From positions 45,781-109,780 of the forward strand of contig NZ_AUNE01000003.1 of the NCBI RefSeq assembly GCF_000447755.1: a DNA stretch of 64,000 nucleotides, written 5' to 3'. The DNA comes from Bacteriovorax sp. BSW11_IV. Its GTDB lineage: Bacteria; Bdellovibrionota; Bacteriovoracia; Bacteriovoracales; Bacteriovoracaceae. The notes under the pieces are model-generated. The model worked only from the letters and a program-made list of their open reading frames with translations, made no database searches and had not been told where the DNA came from. The translations under genes were made by a program, and so were the position numbers. Below, piece after piece: positions 42,786 through 51,412 of this stretch. How positions within the stretch are numbered: the stretch's first letter is position 1; each line of letters opens with the position of its first letter.

Positions 42786-44996
42786 ATGCGCTCCATTATA
42801 CTCCTCTTTCTTACTTTCATTTGCGTAACAAATGCTTCTGCTAGAGAGCGTGTGGACTTGTTTCTCAAATGGAAACATCAATTTCAATTTGCCGGTTTCT
42901 ATGTGGCCAAAGAGTTAGGTTATTATGAGGCCGAAGGGCTTGATGTCAATATTGTTGAAAGAGAATTAGGTGTCTCACATATCGATAAAGTAAGTGAGGG
43001 GCCAGGCCGTTATGGGATCTCTGACTCTAGTATTGTCATAAAATATCTTGAGGGGAGTGAGTTTTTAGTTGTTGCCCCCATTTTCCAGCATTCACCTCTC
43101 GTTTTAGCAACGCTCAAAAAAAATAATTTTTGGAGTCCGCTAGAACTGAAAGGTAAAAAAGTCATGTATCAAAAAAATGTGGACGATGCCATTATAGCGG
43201 CCATGTTTCATAGTCTCTCCCTTTCAAGGGACGATATCATATCTATAGATCACAACTTTAAATTAGATGATCTCATCTCGGGCAAGGTCGATGCCACAAG
43301 TATTTATACGACTAATCAACCTTATGATCTTGATAGAATGGGAATTCAGTATCATCTTATCTACCCTGAAAATTATGGAATCGATCTCTATGGGGATATG
43401 ATATTTACAACAAAAGAAGAGGCGATAGAGAACCCTGATCGTGTTCGTGCCTTTAGAAGAGCATCGTTAAAAGGATGGCGCTACACTTTTGATGAATTTG
43501 AAAAATCTTTAAAAATTGTCCAAAAGTATTCTAAAACAGACTTGGAAAAATTGCGCTTTGAAGGGAAGGCCACTGAGAAAATGATTCTTCCCAATACCAT
43601 AGATATTGGAACTCCGAGTGTTCATCGCTTTTATAGAATTGCTAAGATTTATAATCCCAATGATAAGAATATATCGGAAAAGAATATCGAAAATGTTCTG
43701 TTTGATAATTTTATTGAAAATAGATCATGGAAAAAAATGGCCATGCGCTGGCTTATGCCTGTTTCACTTATTGTTGCATTGATTATTTTATTTCAACTCT
43801 ACTATACTCGTCGACTTGCAATTATGGTCAAGAAAAGAACTCTAGAGCTTGAAAAGGCAAATGAAGTTAAAGATCTTTTTTTTCATAATATTACTCACGA
43901 ACTAAGAACTCCCTTGAATGGTATTATTTGTGGTGCAGATTCTCTGCGTCGCGAGAACTTGTCCTCTGAGAACTTAGATCTTCTAGAGATGATTTCGTAC
44001 TCTGGAAAAACACTTTTACATATTGTGAATGATATTCTTGATTTTTCAAAAATTCAGCGCAAAAAATTTGAACTCAAAAATAGAGCTTTTAATTTTTGTG
44101 AAACAGTCGAAAACCTCACGCACTTCTATGAAAAATTTGCAGATAAAAAAGGATTGAAATTTGTTGTCGATTCTAATGTTGATAAAGATCTCACAGTCTA
44201 TGCTGACGATATTCGAATAACTCAGATCTTTAATAATTTAATTTCAAATGCCATTAAATTCACTGATCATGGCGAAGTGAAATTTATCATCAAACAATCT
44301 TTTGTAGAAGATCGAGTTTATTTGAATATAACTGTAAGCGACACTGGCGTTGGAATTGCTGCTGATCAAATTGAACGATTATTTAAACCTTTTGTGCAAC
44401 TCGATCAACGAAATGATATTTCATCTCTAGGTACAGGGTTAGGACTTGCGATTACAAAAGACCTTGTAGAGCTTATGAATGGAAAGATTGAAGTTAATTC
44501 AAATTTACAATCAGGTACACATATAAATGTTTTATTGCCTTTGAAATTTATTCAACGTGACTCTAAAATTGATTTGAGTAGAGAGAACAATCTTGATGAA
44601 GAATTGACATTTTCAAATTGTAAGGCCCTTGTTGTCGATGATAATGAGATTAATAGGAAAGTTCTTGGCCTTATGCTTAAAAAGTATAATTTTGATATTC
44701 ATTATGCCAATGATGGTGTTGAGGCGCTAAAATTAATTGAAAATGATCCTTCATATGGTTTAGTTTTTCTTGATGTTAATATGCCGGGACTTAGTGGGAT
44801 TGATGTTACTAAAAAAATTAGAAGTAATAAGAATTTATCCATTTGTGGACTTTATATTATTGGCTACTCGGCCAATACTCTCAATGAAAATGAAGCTTCT
44901 CATTTTTTCGGTATGAATGCATATCTTGAAAAACCAGTTAAAAAAGATGACCTTTATGCCTGTCTAAAAACATACAAAGAAAATTTAAATCTGTGA
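42786..44996 (+). CDS. hybrid sensor histidine kinase with NMT1/THI5-like periplasmic domain
   Basis: 736 residues. Signal peptide (about 1-19), then a periplasmic NMT1/THI5/SsuA-like binding domain (about 22-300) with LKWKHQFQFAGFYVAKELGY. A membrane helix lies at about 322-340. The kinase core has H-box HNITHELRTPLNG (His371), N-box region NNLISNAIKF, G1 DTGVGIA and G2 GTGLGLAI. The C-terminal receiver domain (about 612-736) has VVDDN, phospho-acceptor Asp663 in FLDVNMPG, and YLEKPV with Lys716. THI5-like domains bind pyrimidine or thiamine precursors, so such a ligand is plausible but unproven. The output partner is not adjacent. Located directly after the FabI-like gene. Confidence 0.9.
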   Translation: MRSIILLFLTFICVTNASARERVDLFLKWKHQFQFAGFYVAKELGYYEAEGLDVNIVERELGVSHIDKVSEGPGRYGISDSSIVIKYLEGSEFLVVAPIFQHSPLVLATLKKNNFWSPLELKGKKVMYQKNVDDAIIAAMFHSLSLSRDDIISIDHNFKLDDLISGKVDATSIYTTNQPYDLDRMGIQYHLIYPENYGIDLYGDMIFTTKEEAIENPDRVRAFRRASLKGWRYTFDEFEKSLKIVQKYSKTDLEKLRFEGKATEKMILPNTIDIGTPSVHRFYRIAKIYNPNDKNISEKNIENVLFDNFIENRSWKKMAMRWLMPVSLIVALIILFQLYYTRRLAIMVKKRTLELEKANEVKDLFFHNITHELRTPLNGIICGADSLRRENLSSENLDLLEMISYSGKTLLHIVNDILDFSKIQRKKFELKNRAFNFCETVENLTHFYEKFADKKGLKFVVDSNVDKDLTVYADDIRITQIFNNLISNAIKFTDHGEVKFIIKQSFVEDRVYLNITVSDTGVGIAADQIERLFKPFVQLDQRNDISSLGTGLGLAITKDLVELMNGKIEVNSNLQSGTHINVLLPLKFIQRDSKIDLSRENNLDEELTFSNCKALVVDDNEINRKVLGLMLKKYNFDIHYANDGVEALKLIENDPSYGLVFLDVNMPGLSGIDVTKKIRSNKNLSICGLYIIGYSANTLNENEASHFFGMNAYLEKPVKKDDLYACLKTYKENLNL

Positions 44997-45041
44997 GTAA
45001 ATAAAGTTTTGTTACTGCTGTTTTTATGATTTAATAATTTT

Positions 45042-45818
45042 ATGAAAATAGTATTGCTGTTCGTATTTTTATTATCCACATCCTTATTTGCTAAAGAAGC
45101 GCCAAAAACAAAAATTAAAATTGCGGCCATAGATTGGTGCCCTCAAATTTGTCCTACAGATAAATTAAATCCCGGTTTTTTAGTGGAAATGATAAAAGAT
45201 ATCTTTTCGAGTGGCCCCTATGAATTAGAGTTTGAATATCTCCCTTGGAGTAGGGCCATTTATAATGTTGAAAGAGGCTATGCTGATGCCTTGTTATCTC
45301 CCTCCAAAGATGAGGCCCCTGGCCTTATTTATCATAAAGAAAATCTCTCATTTCAAACACATTGTTTTTGGAAATCAAAAGACTCGCTATGGAACTTTTC
45401 AGGAGTAGATAGTTTAGGAAGTATAAAGTTTGTCGTTTACCGTGACCATCCCTATGGAACACTGTTGAATGATTACTTTAACAAATATAAAACTGATCAT
45501 TATTTTGAATTTTCATTTGATGAAAATTATATTGATCGTGCCATTACTTTTTTGCAAAAAGGTAGAGCGCAAAGTTTTTTAGACACCGCGAATTCTGTTG
45601 CTTATCATTTAAAGAAAAAGGGGATTAGATCTATTGTACGTGATGCTTGTATTAAGCAAGATGAGCTTTGGTTAGGTCTATCTCCAAAAAATGGTAAGCG
45701 TACAGATGATTTAAGGGCCTATATTGATGCTCATTTACACGATTTTAAGAATTCTGAGCGCTATCAATTTCTCATGAAAAAGTATCAAATTTCCTTTCCA
45801 CCTTTAATGAAATTTTAA
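45042..45818 (+). CDS. periplasmic solute-binding protein, family 3-like
   Basis: 258 residues with a signal peptide ending LFA-KE. The mature part has the family 3 extracellular binding fold features: an N-terminal strand IKIAAIDWCP, LVEMIKDIF, FEYLPWSRAIYNVERGYADALLSPS and a C-terminal LRAYIDAHLHDF. Cys residues in WCPQICP may form a disulfide. No permease or ATPase is adjacent, so it may act as a sensor subunit or stand-alone binding protein. It starts 45 bases after the hybrid kinase, possibly in one transcript and feeding the same signal (inference). Confidence 0.82.
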   Translation: MKIVLLFVFLLSTSLFAKEAPKTKIKIAAIDWCPQICPTDKLNPGFLVEMIKDIFSSGPYELEFEYLPWSRAIYNVERGYADALLSPSKDEAPGLIYHKENLSFQTHCFWKSKDSLWNFSGVDSLGSIKFVVYRDHPYGTLLNDYFNKYKTDHYFEFSFDENYIDRAITFLQKGRAQSFLDTANSVAYHLKKKGIRSIVRDACIKQDELWLGLSPKNGKRTDDLRAYIDAHLHDFKNSERYQFLMKKYQISFPPLMKF

Positions 45819-45857
45819 TACTTGCCCCAATTTGTTTTCACATTTTTATCAGAGTGA

Positions 45858-45884
45858 AAAATACGGTCTTTTGGCCGTATTTAA
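45858..45884 (+). terminator. hairpin terminator
   Basis: AAATACGGTC (45859-45868) pairs with GGCCGTATTT (45873-45882) with a TTTT loop and one wobble pair. Only a short T-run follows. Confidence 0.6.
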
Positions 45885-46045
45885 AGATAGTATTTTAACT
45901 TGTTAATATCGTTGATTATTTCACTTCACTTCTCATTTTCACACTCCTTTGCCTCCATCTAAAAAATATAATGAATGCTCAAGATGTAGTTGAATTTATT
46001 CGATAAGTTCATGTGTTTTGACTTGGTATCATCGAGGATTATTTC

Positions 46046-49000
46046 ATGAATAAGACCATTATTTTAATTATTTTAGGACTTAGTTTTTTCTTAGGAGCTT
46101 GTTCCGGAAAAAAAGGAAAAACTGGGGCGGCCTTCAGTCTTAAAATCTCAAGTGCTCTTGATGCCAGTATTGCTCCCCATGCGAGTGGAGGAGGAATGAT
46201 CTTTGGAATTAGTAGTAAAGGTGAAAGATTCTCTCATAGAGTGATCCCCTCACAGGATATGGTTCTCGAACTTCCAAATGATAACTGGAACTTTTTTGGT
46301 ATTCTTTGGGATGGCGATATCAATGGTGACGGTAATTACGACGGCGTTGATATGGCGGGACAAACTCGTTGTGCAAAAAGTATTGGTAATCTTCTTGATG
46401 GAAGTGATGTCGATGTTGTCTTAAATTTTAATCAGGCAAATTGCGTTACAAGTGCAGGGTCATCATTATTTAAAAGCATTCGTCCTGTAAGTTGCAAGGA
46501 TTCTGTTGCAAATAAAGGATCGATCAGTGAGATTTGTATTGATGAACAATCTGGGTACTTCTCTTCTTACCAAGTCATTGCTGTTCCTTACGATAAAATG
46601 AATAATTTGAATTCTGTTCGTTTTGATAATGGTTTAAAGTCAGCCTGCTATTCAATTGCTCATAATACCATGAATACAGGTTCTGTTGTAGGGTACGCGG
46701 ATGCTTTTACTGCAAATACTGCATCAGGTGCAAAAATTCCTGTTGATGGAGAGGCCTCAAAACTTTTTCATCTTGTTGTAAGAGGATTTTATGCAAGTGA
46801 AGATTGTGGTGTAACTGGTAGTGAACAAGGATATCACGACTTTAATTATGAAAATGGTCTTTTAATGGGGGCCGCTCAAACGAAAACAGTTGTGGATGAT
46901 CCAAGCAATACTGTTGTTCTTTTTAACTCTGTGACCGCTTTAGAGGTTTGTCGTGACTCAAGAAATTTAGCTCCAGCTTCGGCCACTCATCCATTTGCCT
47001 TTGGTTCAGCTAATTCATTTTATCACGGACTTTGTACGGCAAGACAATTTAGTGAAATCAGAGAAAATTTCCTAACAAATAATTTTCTCGTTATGAGAGA
47101 TTTAAATTTCAAAAATACATTTAATCCCGTTGCTTCAGGGAGCAATATTTTGCCTTGTTCATCACTTGGTAACTCATTCATTCCTGTAGGTGGACTTACT
47201 GTTGAAGGTGGAGCTGGCGATGAGGTGAATTGTCCACTGCCAACGCCTTTATCAATTAATCAATATAACAAAGTATTTAATGGTAATGGATATGCCTTTA
47301 TCAATGCTTATTTAGAATCGGAAGATTTCTCTAACGTAGGTCTTTTTAGAAAACTTGGTCCATCAGGAGTTGTTAAAAACTTAAAAGTTGTCCGCTCAAG
47401 TGTGGAGGGGATCAATGCAGTTGGGATGATCGCAGGTGAGAGTTTAGGAACAATCGAAAATGTCATTATTGATAATAGTACTGTAAAAGCACGTGGAGAT
47501 GAAACGAGTTATGGTCTTGGTGGAGTCGTTGGTGTCATCGGGGCAAGTGCAGCTATTACAAATGTTCAGGTTATAAATTCTCGTCTTGATTCACGCGGTA
47601 CCCAAGTCGGTGGAATTGTGGGGCAGGCCAACGCGGGAGGATCAGTTTCGAAGGCCTATTTCAATGGCCTCATTGAAACCTATTCTGAGGGATCTGTGAC
47701 TCCTTATAGTGCCTATGTCGGTGGTATCGTTGGCTACGGCGAATCGATGATAATTGATCAAGTTGTAAGTGAGGGAAGAATTAATTCATCTCAAAATAAG
47801 ATTGGTGGAATTGTTGCTTATCTTAATGCAAGTACTATTTCAAACTCTTATAGTACGATGATGATTGGAAGTTTTACATCTGATTCTGCAAAATATATCG
47901 GGGGTATTGTTGGATTTGGTGGGGCCTCTGCTATCACATTGAATAATGTCTATTTCGCTGGATCTTTTAGTTTTGATATTGGGCCAACTCCAACTTCGAA
48001 TGTTGTGGGATATATTCAAGGAGGCGGAGCCGCTCCTACTGGTGTTAAACAATATGTCGTTGATGGCGTGGCCGGTGTTGATTATGGCGGGGTTTTCAAT
48101 GGAACACCTGTTTCAGAGTCTGACTTTAGATCGAAAAATTTTACGACAATTACTGCACCTCCAAGCTTTACTGATTATACTTTGTGGCGACAAACAGAAG
48201 GGGATTATCCTCGTTTGGGCTTTGAGCCGCTAAGGGCCTGTGAAAATGTAAAGAACTTGGCCCCTGTTTCAACTCAGGCCTCTTATGGTCGTGGTGGAGC
48301 AAGTGATCCCATCGTTATTTGTACACCTGCTCAATTTGCAAGTATGAATGCAGGCTCATATGTTTTAAAAGATAATATTAATCTTTTAGAGGGCCTTTAT
48401 TCGGGGCCGGCCACGTTTAATGGTTCTTTAGAAGGTGAGGGAAGAGTTGTCCATAATTATAAAAAAGTAGAAACAACATCTCCTTCTTTGGCCAATAATT
48501 TAATTGGAACAAACAATGGTTCACTCAATAATCTAGTATTTGCTAATTTAGACTTTTTGTCACAATTTGTAGCCCATAGTGGAACTGGTGTAATTGGTAT
48601 CAACAATGGTCTCATATCAGGTGTTGATTTTACTAATATTAGGTCTAGTGGTGAAAACTCTGTGGCCCTTGCAGTCGTTAAAAATGAGCCCACTGGAACA
48701 ATTCGTTTTGGCGAAGTCTTTGGCGGCCTAAATGGAGTAAATCAAGTCGGCGGGATTACGAGTTTTAACAGTGGTCGTATTGAAAAAATGCGTGTCCATG
48801 TTGGTGGCGCTCAAAATTCACCTAGTACAATTTATGATTTTGGAATTGTCGCAGGAATTAACCAAGGAGTGATTTCCGAAGTTGTAAGTGATTCACGATA
48901 CCAATTTTTGGCCGGAGTATCAGTTAATCGTTTTGGCTTCATTGCTGGAACTAATAATAATACAATTCAAGATGTCGAAGTACGCAGTCAAACAAATTCC

Positions 49001-49864
49001 TTTTTTAGTTTGAGTGACTCACATACTGATTTGGCCGGTATCGCTGGACGAAATGCTTCGGGTGCGAAAATTGTTCGTGCTATAAATAAGGCCTTGACTC
49101 CTGAAATTCCAAATTTTAGGGCCATCGCGAATAATTTAGGACAAATCTCGGAATCCTATTATAAAAATCCGCGTATGAAGTATCTAGAAAATAATCAAAT
49201 TATAGCTGGGACTAGAAGTGGCACTCAGTGTATTTTCACTCTTGATGTTGCACTCGGTGCTACTATTGTTCCCCATGTCACTCATATTAATATCACGAAC
49301 AAAAATCATGTCTTTGGCCATTTACCTGTATCATCTGGTTCTGGATCAACTTTCTCTGTTGAACTTCCAGATTCTTATACAGATGATTGTGATTTGGGAA
49401 CTGCAAATATTGAAGTTGGTTATGTTGAGCTCTTAACTGGACAGCTTTATCCAAATATAGCGTCTTTAAATTCAGGTACGGTTCCAAATGGTGTGCCTGC
49501 ACTGCTTGACTTATATCAGACGGATGTCGCAGTTGCTTCAGTATCGTGGCTTGATGGTGCACCTACTTTAAATGTTGGGGACAAAGTTTACTATGACGGA
49601 GGAGCTTGGAAACTTGTTGATCAAGAGATGAATAATCGTGAGCTTGATTATAACGATTTTTATCGCACTCCAATTGAATTTGAAACAATGCCTTACAATG
49701 ATAGCTGGAATCTTGTTCATGATGACCCTGGTGCTTCTGATTTTGGCCGTATCGTCGATTTCTATCTTGTAACTGAACTCGATGGTGGAGCATGGCCTGC
49801 GAATGCTCCTAAATGGAGAATGGAGCCTGGTCGCGGCGGTCCTGAACTAATGTTCGATTTCTAA
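46046..49864 (+). CDS. large lipoprotein with GLUG-type repeats
   Basis: 1272 residues. Lipobox LGAC with Cys19. An EF-hand or dockerin-like calcium loop DGDINGDGNYDG lies near residues 90-101. Residues about 430-650 contain repeated VGGIVG or IGGIVG units followed by short beta strands (VGGIVGQANAGGSVSKAYF, VGGIVGYGESMIIDQVV, IGGIVAYLNASTISNSY, IGGIVGFGGASAITLNN). This is the GLUG repeat pattern of surface adhesins and IgA-protease-like proteins, predicted to form a beta-helix. A weaker second block is at about 820-1020. Probably cell-surface anchored. Followed by a hairpin over the next gene's start. Confidence 0.85.
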   Translation: MNKTIILIILGLSFFLGACSGKKGKTGAAFSLKISSALDASIAPHASGGGMIFGISSKGERFSHRVIPSQDMVLELPNDNWNFFGILWDGDINGDGNYDGVDMAGQTRCAKSIGNLLDGSDVDVVLNFNQANCVTSAGSSLFKSIRPVSCKDSVANKGSISEICIDEQSGYFSSYQVIAVPYDKMNNLNSVRFDNGLKSACYSIAHNTMNTGSVVGYADAFTANTASGAKIPVDGEASKLFHLVVRGFYASEDCGVTGSEQGYHDFNYENGLLMGAAQTKTVVDDPSNTVVLFNSVTALEVCRDSRNLAPASATHPFAFGSANSFYHGLCTARQFSEIRENFLTNNFLVMRDLNFKNTFNPVASGSNILPCSSLGNSFIPVGGLTVEGGAGDEVNCPLPTPLSINQYNKVFNGNGYAFINAYLESEDFSNVGLFRKLGPSGVVKNLKVVRSSVEGINAVGMIAGESLGTIENVIIDNSTVKARGDETSYGLGGVVGVIGASAAITNVQVINSRLDSRGTQVGGIVGQANAGGSVSKAYFNGLIETYSEGSVTPYSAYVGGIVGYGESMIIDQVVSEGRINSSQNKIGGIVAYLNASTISNSYSTMMIGSFTSDSAKYIGGIVGFGGASAITLNNVYFAGSFSFDIGPTPTSNVVGYIQGGGAAPTGVKQYVVDGVAGVDYGGVFNGTPVSESDFRSKNFTTITAPPSFTDYTLWRQTEGDYPRLGFEPLRACENVKNLAPVSTQASYGRGGASDPIVICTPAQFASMNAGSYVLKDNINLLEGLYSGPATFNGSLEGEGRVVHNYKKVETTSPSLANNLIGTNNGSLNNLVFANLDFLSQFVAHSGTGVIGINNGLISGVDFTNIRSSGENSVALAVVKNEPTGTIRFGEVFGGLNGVNQVGGITSFNSGRIEKMRVHVGGAQNSPSTIYDFGIVAGINQGVISEVVSDSRYQFLAGVSVNRFGFIAGTNNNTIQDVEVRSQTNSFFSLSDSHTDLAGIAGRNASGAKIVRAINKALTPEIPNFRAIANNLGQISESYYKNPRMKYLENNQIIAGTRSGTQCIFTLDVALGATIVPHVTHINITNKNHVFGHLPVSSGSGSTFSVELPDSYTDDCDLGTANIEVGYVELLTGQLYPNIASLNSGTVPNGVPALLDLYQTDVAVASVSWLDGAPTLNVGDKVYYDGGAWKLVDQEMNNRELDYNDFYRTPIEFETMPYNDSWNLVHDDPGASDFGRIVDFYLVTELDGGAWPANAPKWRMEPGRGGPELMFDF

Positions 49865-49880
49865 TCTAACGCATCTAGTA

Positions 49881-49922
49881 TTTTCATGGGAAAATTATAA
49901 TTATTTAATTTTCCCATGAAAA
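49881..49922 (+). promoter_or_regulatory. 17-bp perfect hairpin enclosing the next start codon
   Basis: TTTTCATGGGAAAATTA (49881-49897) pairs perfectly with TAATTTTCCCATGAAAA (49906-49922) over an eight-base loop. The ATG at 49916-49918 of the next gene lies in the right arm, so in RNA the start codon would be double-stranded. It may be a translation-control element, or an imperfect terminator whose arm doubles as coding sequence. Confidence 0.6.
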
Positions 49923-50467
49923 AAATCCTTCAGCTTTTATTCTTTTTATTATCAAGCAATGTTAGTGCCCTCGTGGGTGTTGGAACTTTTGTACCCCATG
50001 CTTTTAAGGCCCAGGTCTCCACAGAGGGTGGGCGTGAGTTTTTTGCTATTAATCCCTATGTTGCATTAAATGCTATTGTTCCTATTAGAGGGGATCATTT
50101 TTTCAACCCAGAAATTGGTTACGTCTTTCATACTGAAAATGACGATGAAACTAGTGCTCACACACTTTTTGTATCCTATAACTTCACTTATAAACTCAAT
50201 CACCTTTTTATTTTAAGATATGGCTTAACTACCTTTGCTTTTATGAATGGGGGGGATGGGGAAGAAGTGACTCTTCGAAATGGAAATTCCACGGCCACCT
50301 TTTACTCACCTGACGAAACCAGGACTAGTTATGTCAGTTCATTAGATCTTGGTGGTGAATATTTTTTTAAACCTCGTTACAGTGTCCGCTTTCAGACTTA
50401 TATTGCAAGATTTTTATCCAGTGATGCTCGCTCTGTTTATTACACTTTGTCTGTTAATTATTATTAG
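49916..50467 (+). CDS. small outer-membrane beta-barrel-like protein
   Basis: 183 residues with a signal peptide ending VSA-LVG. The mature chain alternates in the manner of a beta barrel (FFAINPYVALNAIVPI, FNPEIGYVFHTE, HTLFVSYNFTYKL, SSLDLGGEYFFKPRYSVRFQ) and ends in LSVNYY with a terminal aromatic, a classic BAM-recognised end. The start codon lies in a stable hairpin and no ribosome site is visible. The metzincin gene begins eight bases downstream, so the two are a unit. Confidence 0.72.
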   Translation: MKKILQLLFFLLSSNVSALVGVGTFVPHAFKAQVSTEGGREFFAINPYVALNAIVPIRGDHFFNPEIGYVFHTENDDETSAHTLFVSYNFTYKLNHLFILRYGLTTFAFMNGGDGEEVTLRNGNSTATFYSPDETRTSYVSSLDLGGEYFFKPRYSVRFQTYIARFLSSDARSVYYTLSVNYY

Positions 50468-50475
50468 GAACGTTC

Positions 50476-51234
50476 ATGAGAATTTTAATTATAACTTCAT
50501 TCTGTTTTTTATGTTTTGATGTCTGGGCCTGGACGTTAAATAGTTCTTCTCGTAGAGGCTTTCCTACTAATGAAGTTGTAGTAGAAGTTGCTACAAGTTC
50601 ATGTTCAAATACAAGTTTTAGTTCTAATGAACTCAAAGATTTAGTGGAGGAAGCAGTCTCTCAATTTTGGAATGCAGTATCTACAAGTGGATTAAAGCTA
50701 ACTGTCGAACAAAGAAGTATTGATGTCTCTGGAGCTACGACACTGGGAACTATTGCCGATTTGGCCTCACACAATAAAATTCTTGTCGGTTGTAATAGTG
50801 GCATTTCGAGTTTTTCAGATGGATCAATCTTAGGGGTTGGAGGCCTGCAGTGTACAAGTTCATATTGCCAGGGGGCAGTGGCCCTAAATGATGCAGCTGG
50901 TACAAATCTCGCGAGTGTCAGTCACAGTGTGGTTCTGGCCACTTTTGCTCACGAGCTCGGTCATGCGCTGGGATTAGGTCATTCCTCTGTTGAATTTGCA
51001 CTCATGTTTTATAGTGTTGGTGGTAAGGATCAAGAGTTTTTGGCCGAGGATGATATGAAGGGGATTAGTTGGCTCTATCCTCTTGATAAGAAACTCGCAG
51101 GACTTGGAGGAAGCTGTGCAACTATTGATGATGGCACAAATTCTTGGCGAATTTCCAAAACTTTTTTCCTGTTACTGTTTTTTATTTTTTCTTTTTATTT
51201 AATAAAAATAAGGAATGATTTAAAGAAGTTATAA
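50476..51234 (+). CDS. secreted or anchored metzincin metalloprotease (matrixin-like)
   Basis: 252 residues. Signal peptide ends VWA-WT. The zinc site HELGHALGLGH at 159-169 (His159, Glu160, His163, His169) and a Met-turn ALMFYS (Met177) define a metzincin of M10 type without a recognisable pro-peptide cysteine switch. The C-terminus has GLGGSC, a short linker, a hydrophobic helix (about 229-244) and a basic tail, a layout like C-terminal sorting signals such as MYXO-CTERM. It follows a beta-barrel gene by eight bases (GGAA ribosome site). Substrate unknown. Confidence 0.87.
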   Translation: MRILIITSFCFLCFDVWAWTLNSSSRRGFPTNEVVVEVATSSCSNTSFSSNELKDLVEEAVSQFWNAVSTSGLKLTVEQRSIDVSGATTLGTIADLASHNKILVGCNSGISSFSDGSILGVGGLQCTSSYCQGAVALNDAAGTNLASVSHSVVLATFAHELGHALGLGHSSVEFALMFYSVGGKDQEFLAEDDMKGISWLYPLDKKLAGLGGSCATIDDGTNSWRISKTFFLLLFFIFSFYLIKIRNDLKKL

Positions 51235-51348
51235 ATGGTCCAAAAATATTGGAATTCTAAGTCACTAGCAATACAAGAAGTGGTCTAGATGCCACTTTAG
51301 AGAATTGTTAGGATTGTCGAATAGATCGTAATCCCTTACGGTCATTGT

Positions 51349-51390
51349 ATTTCGAAATATTCGCCGCACGTATTTACTAAAATTTCGAAA
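51349..51390. promoter_or_regulatory. two copies of ATTTCGAAA, 33 bases apart
   Basis: ATTTCGAAA occurs at 51349-51357 and 51382-51390, each nearly palindromic, in the 178-base gap upstream of the gene at 51413. The spacing is close to three helical turns, as for paired operator sites. Only a visual match. Confidence 0.25.
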
Positions 51391-51412
51391 GACCTAAATG
51401 GAAGTTTGAATA

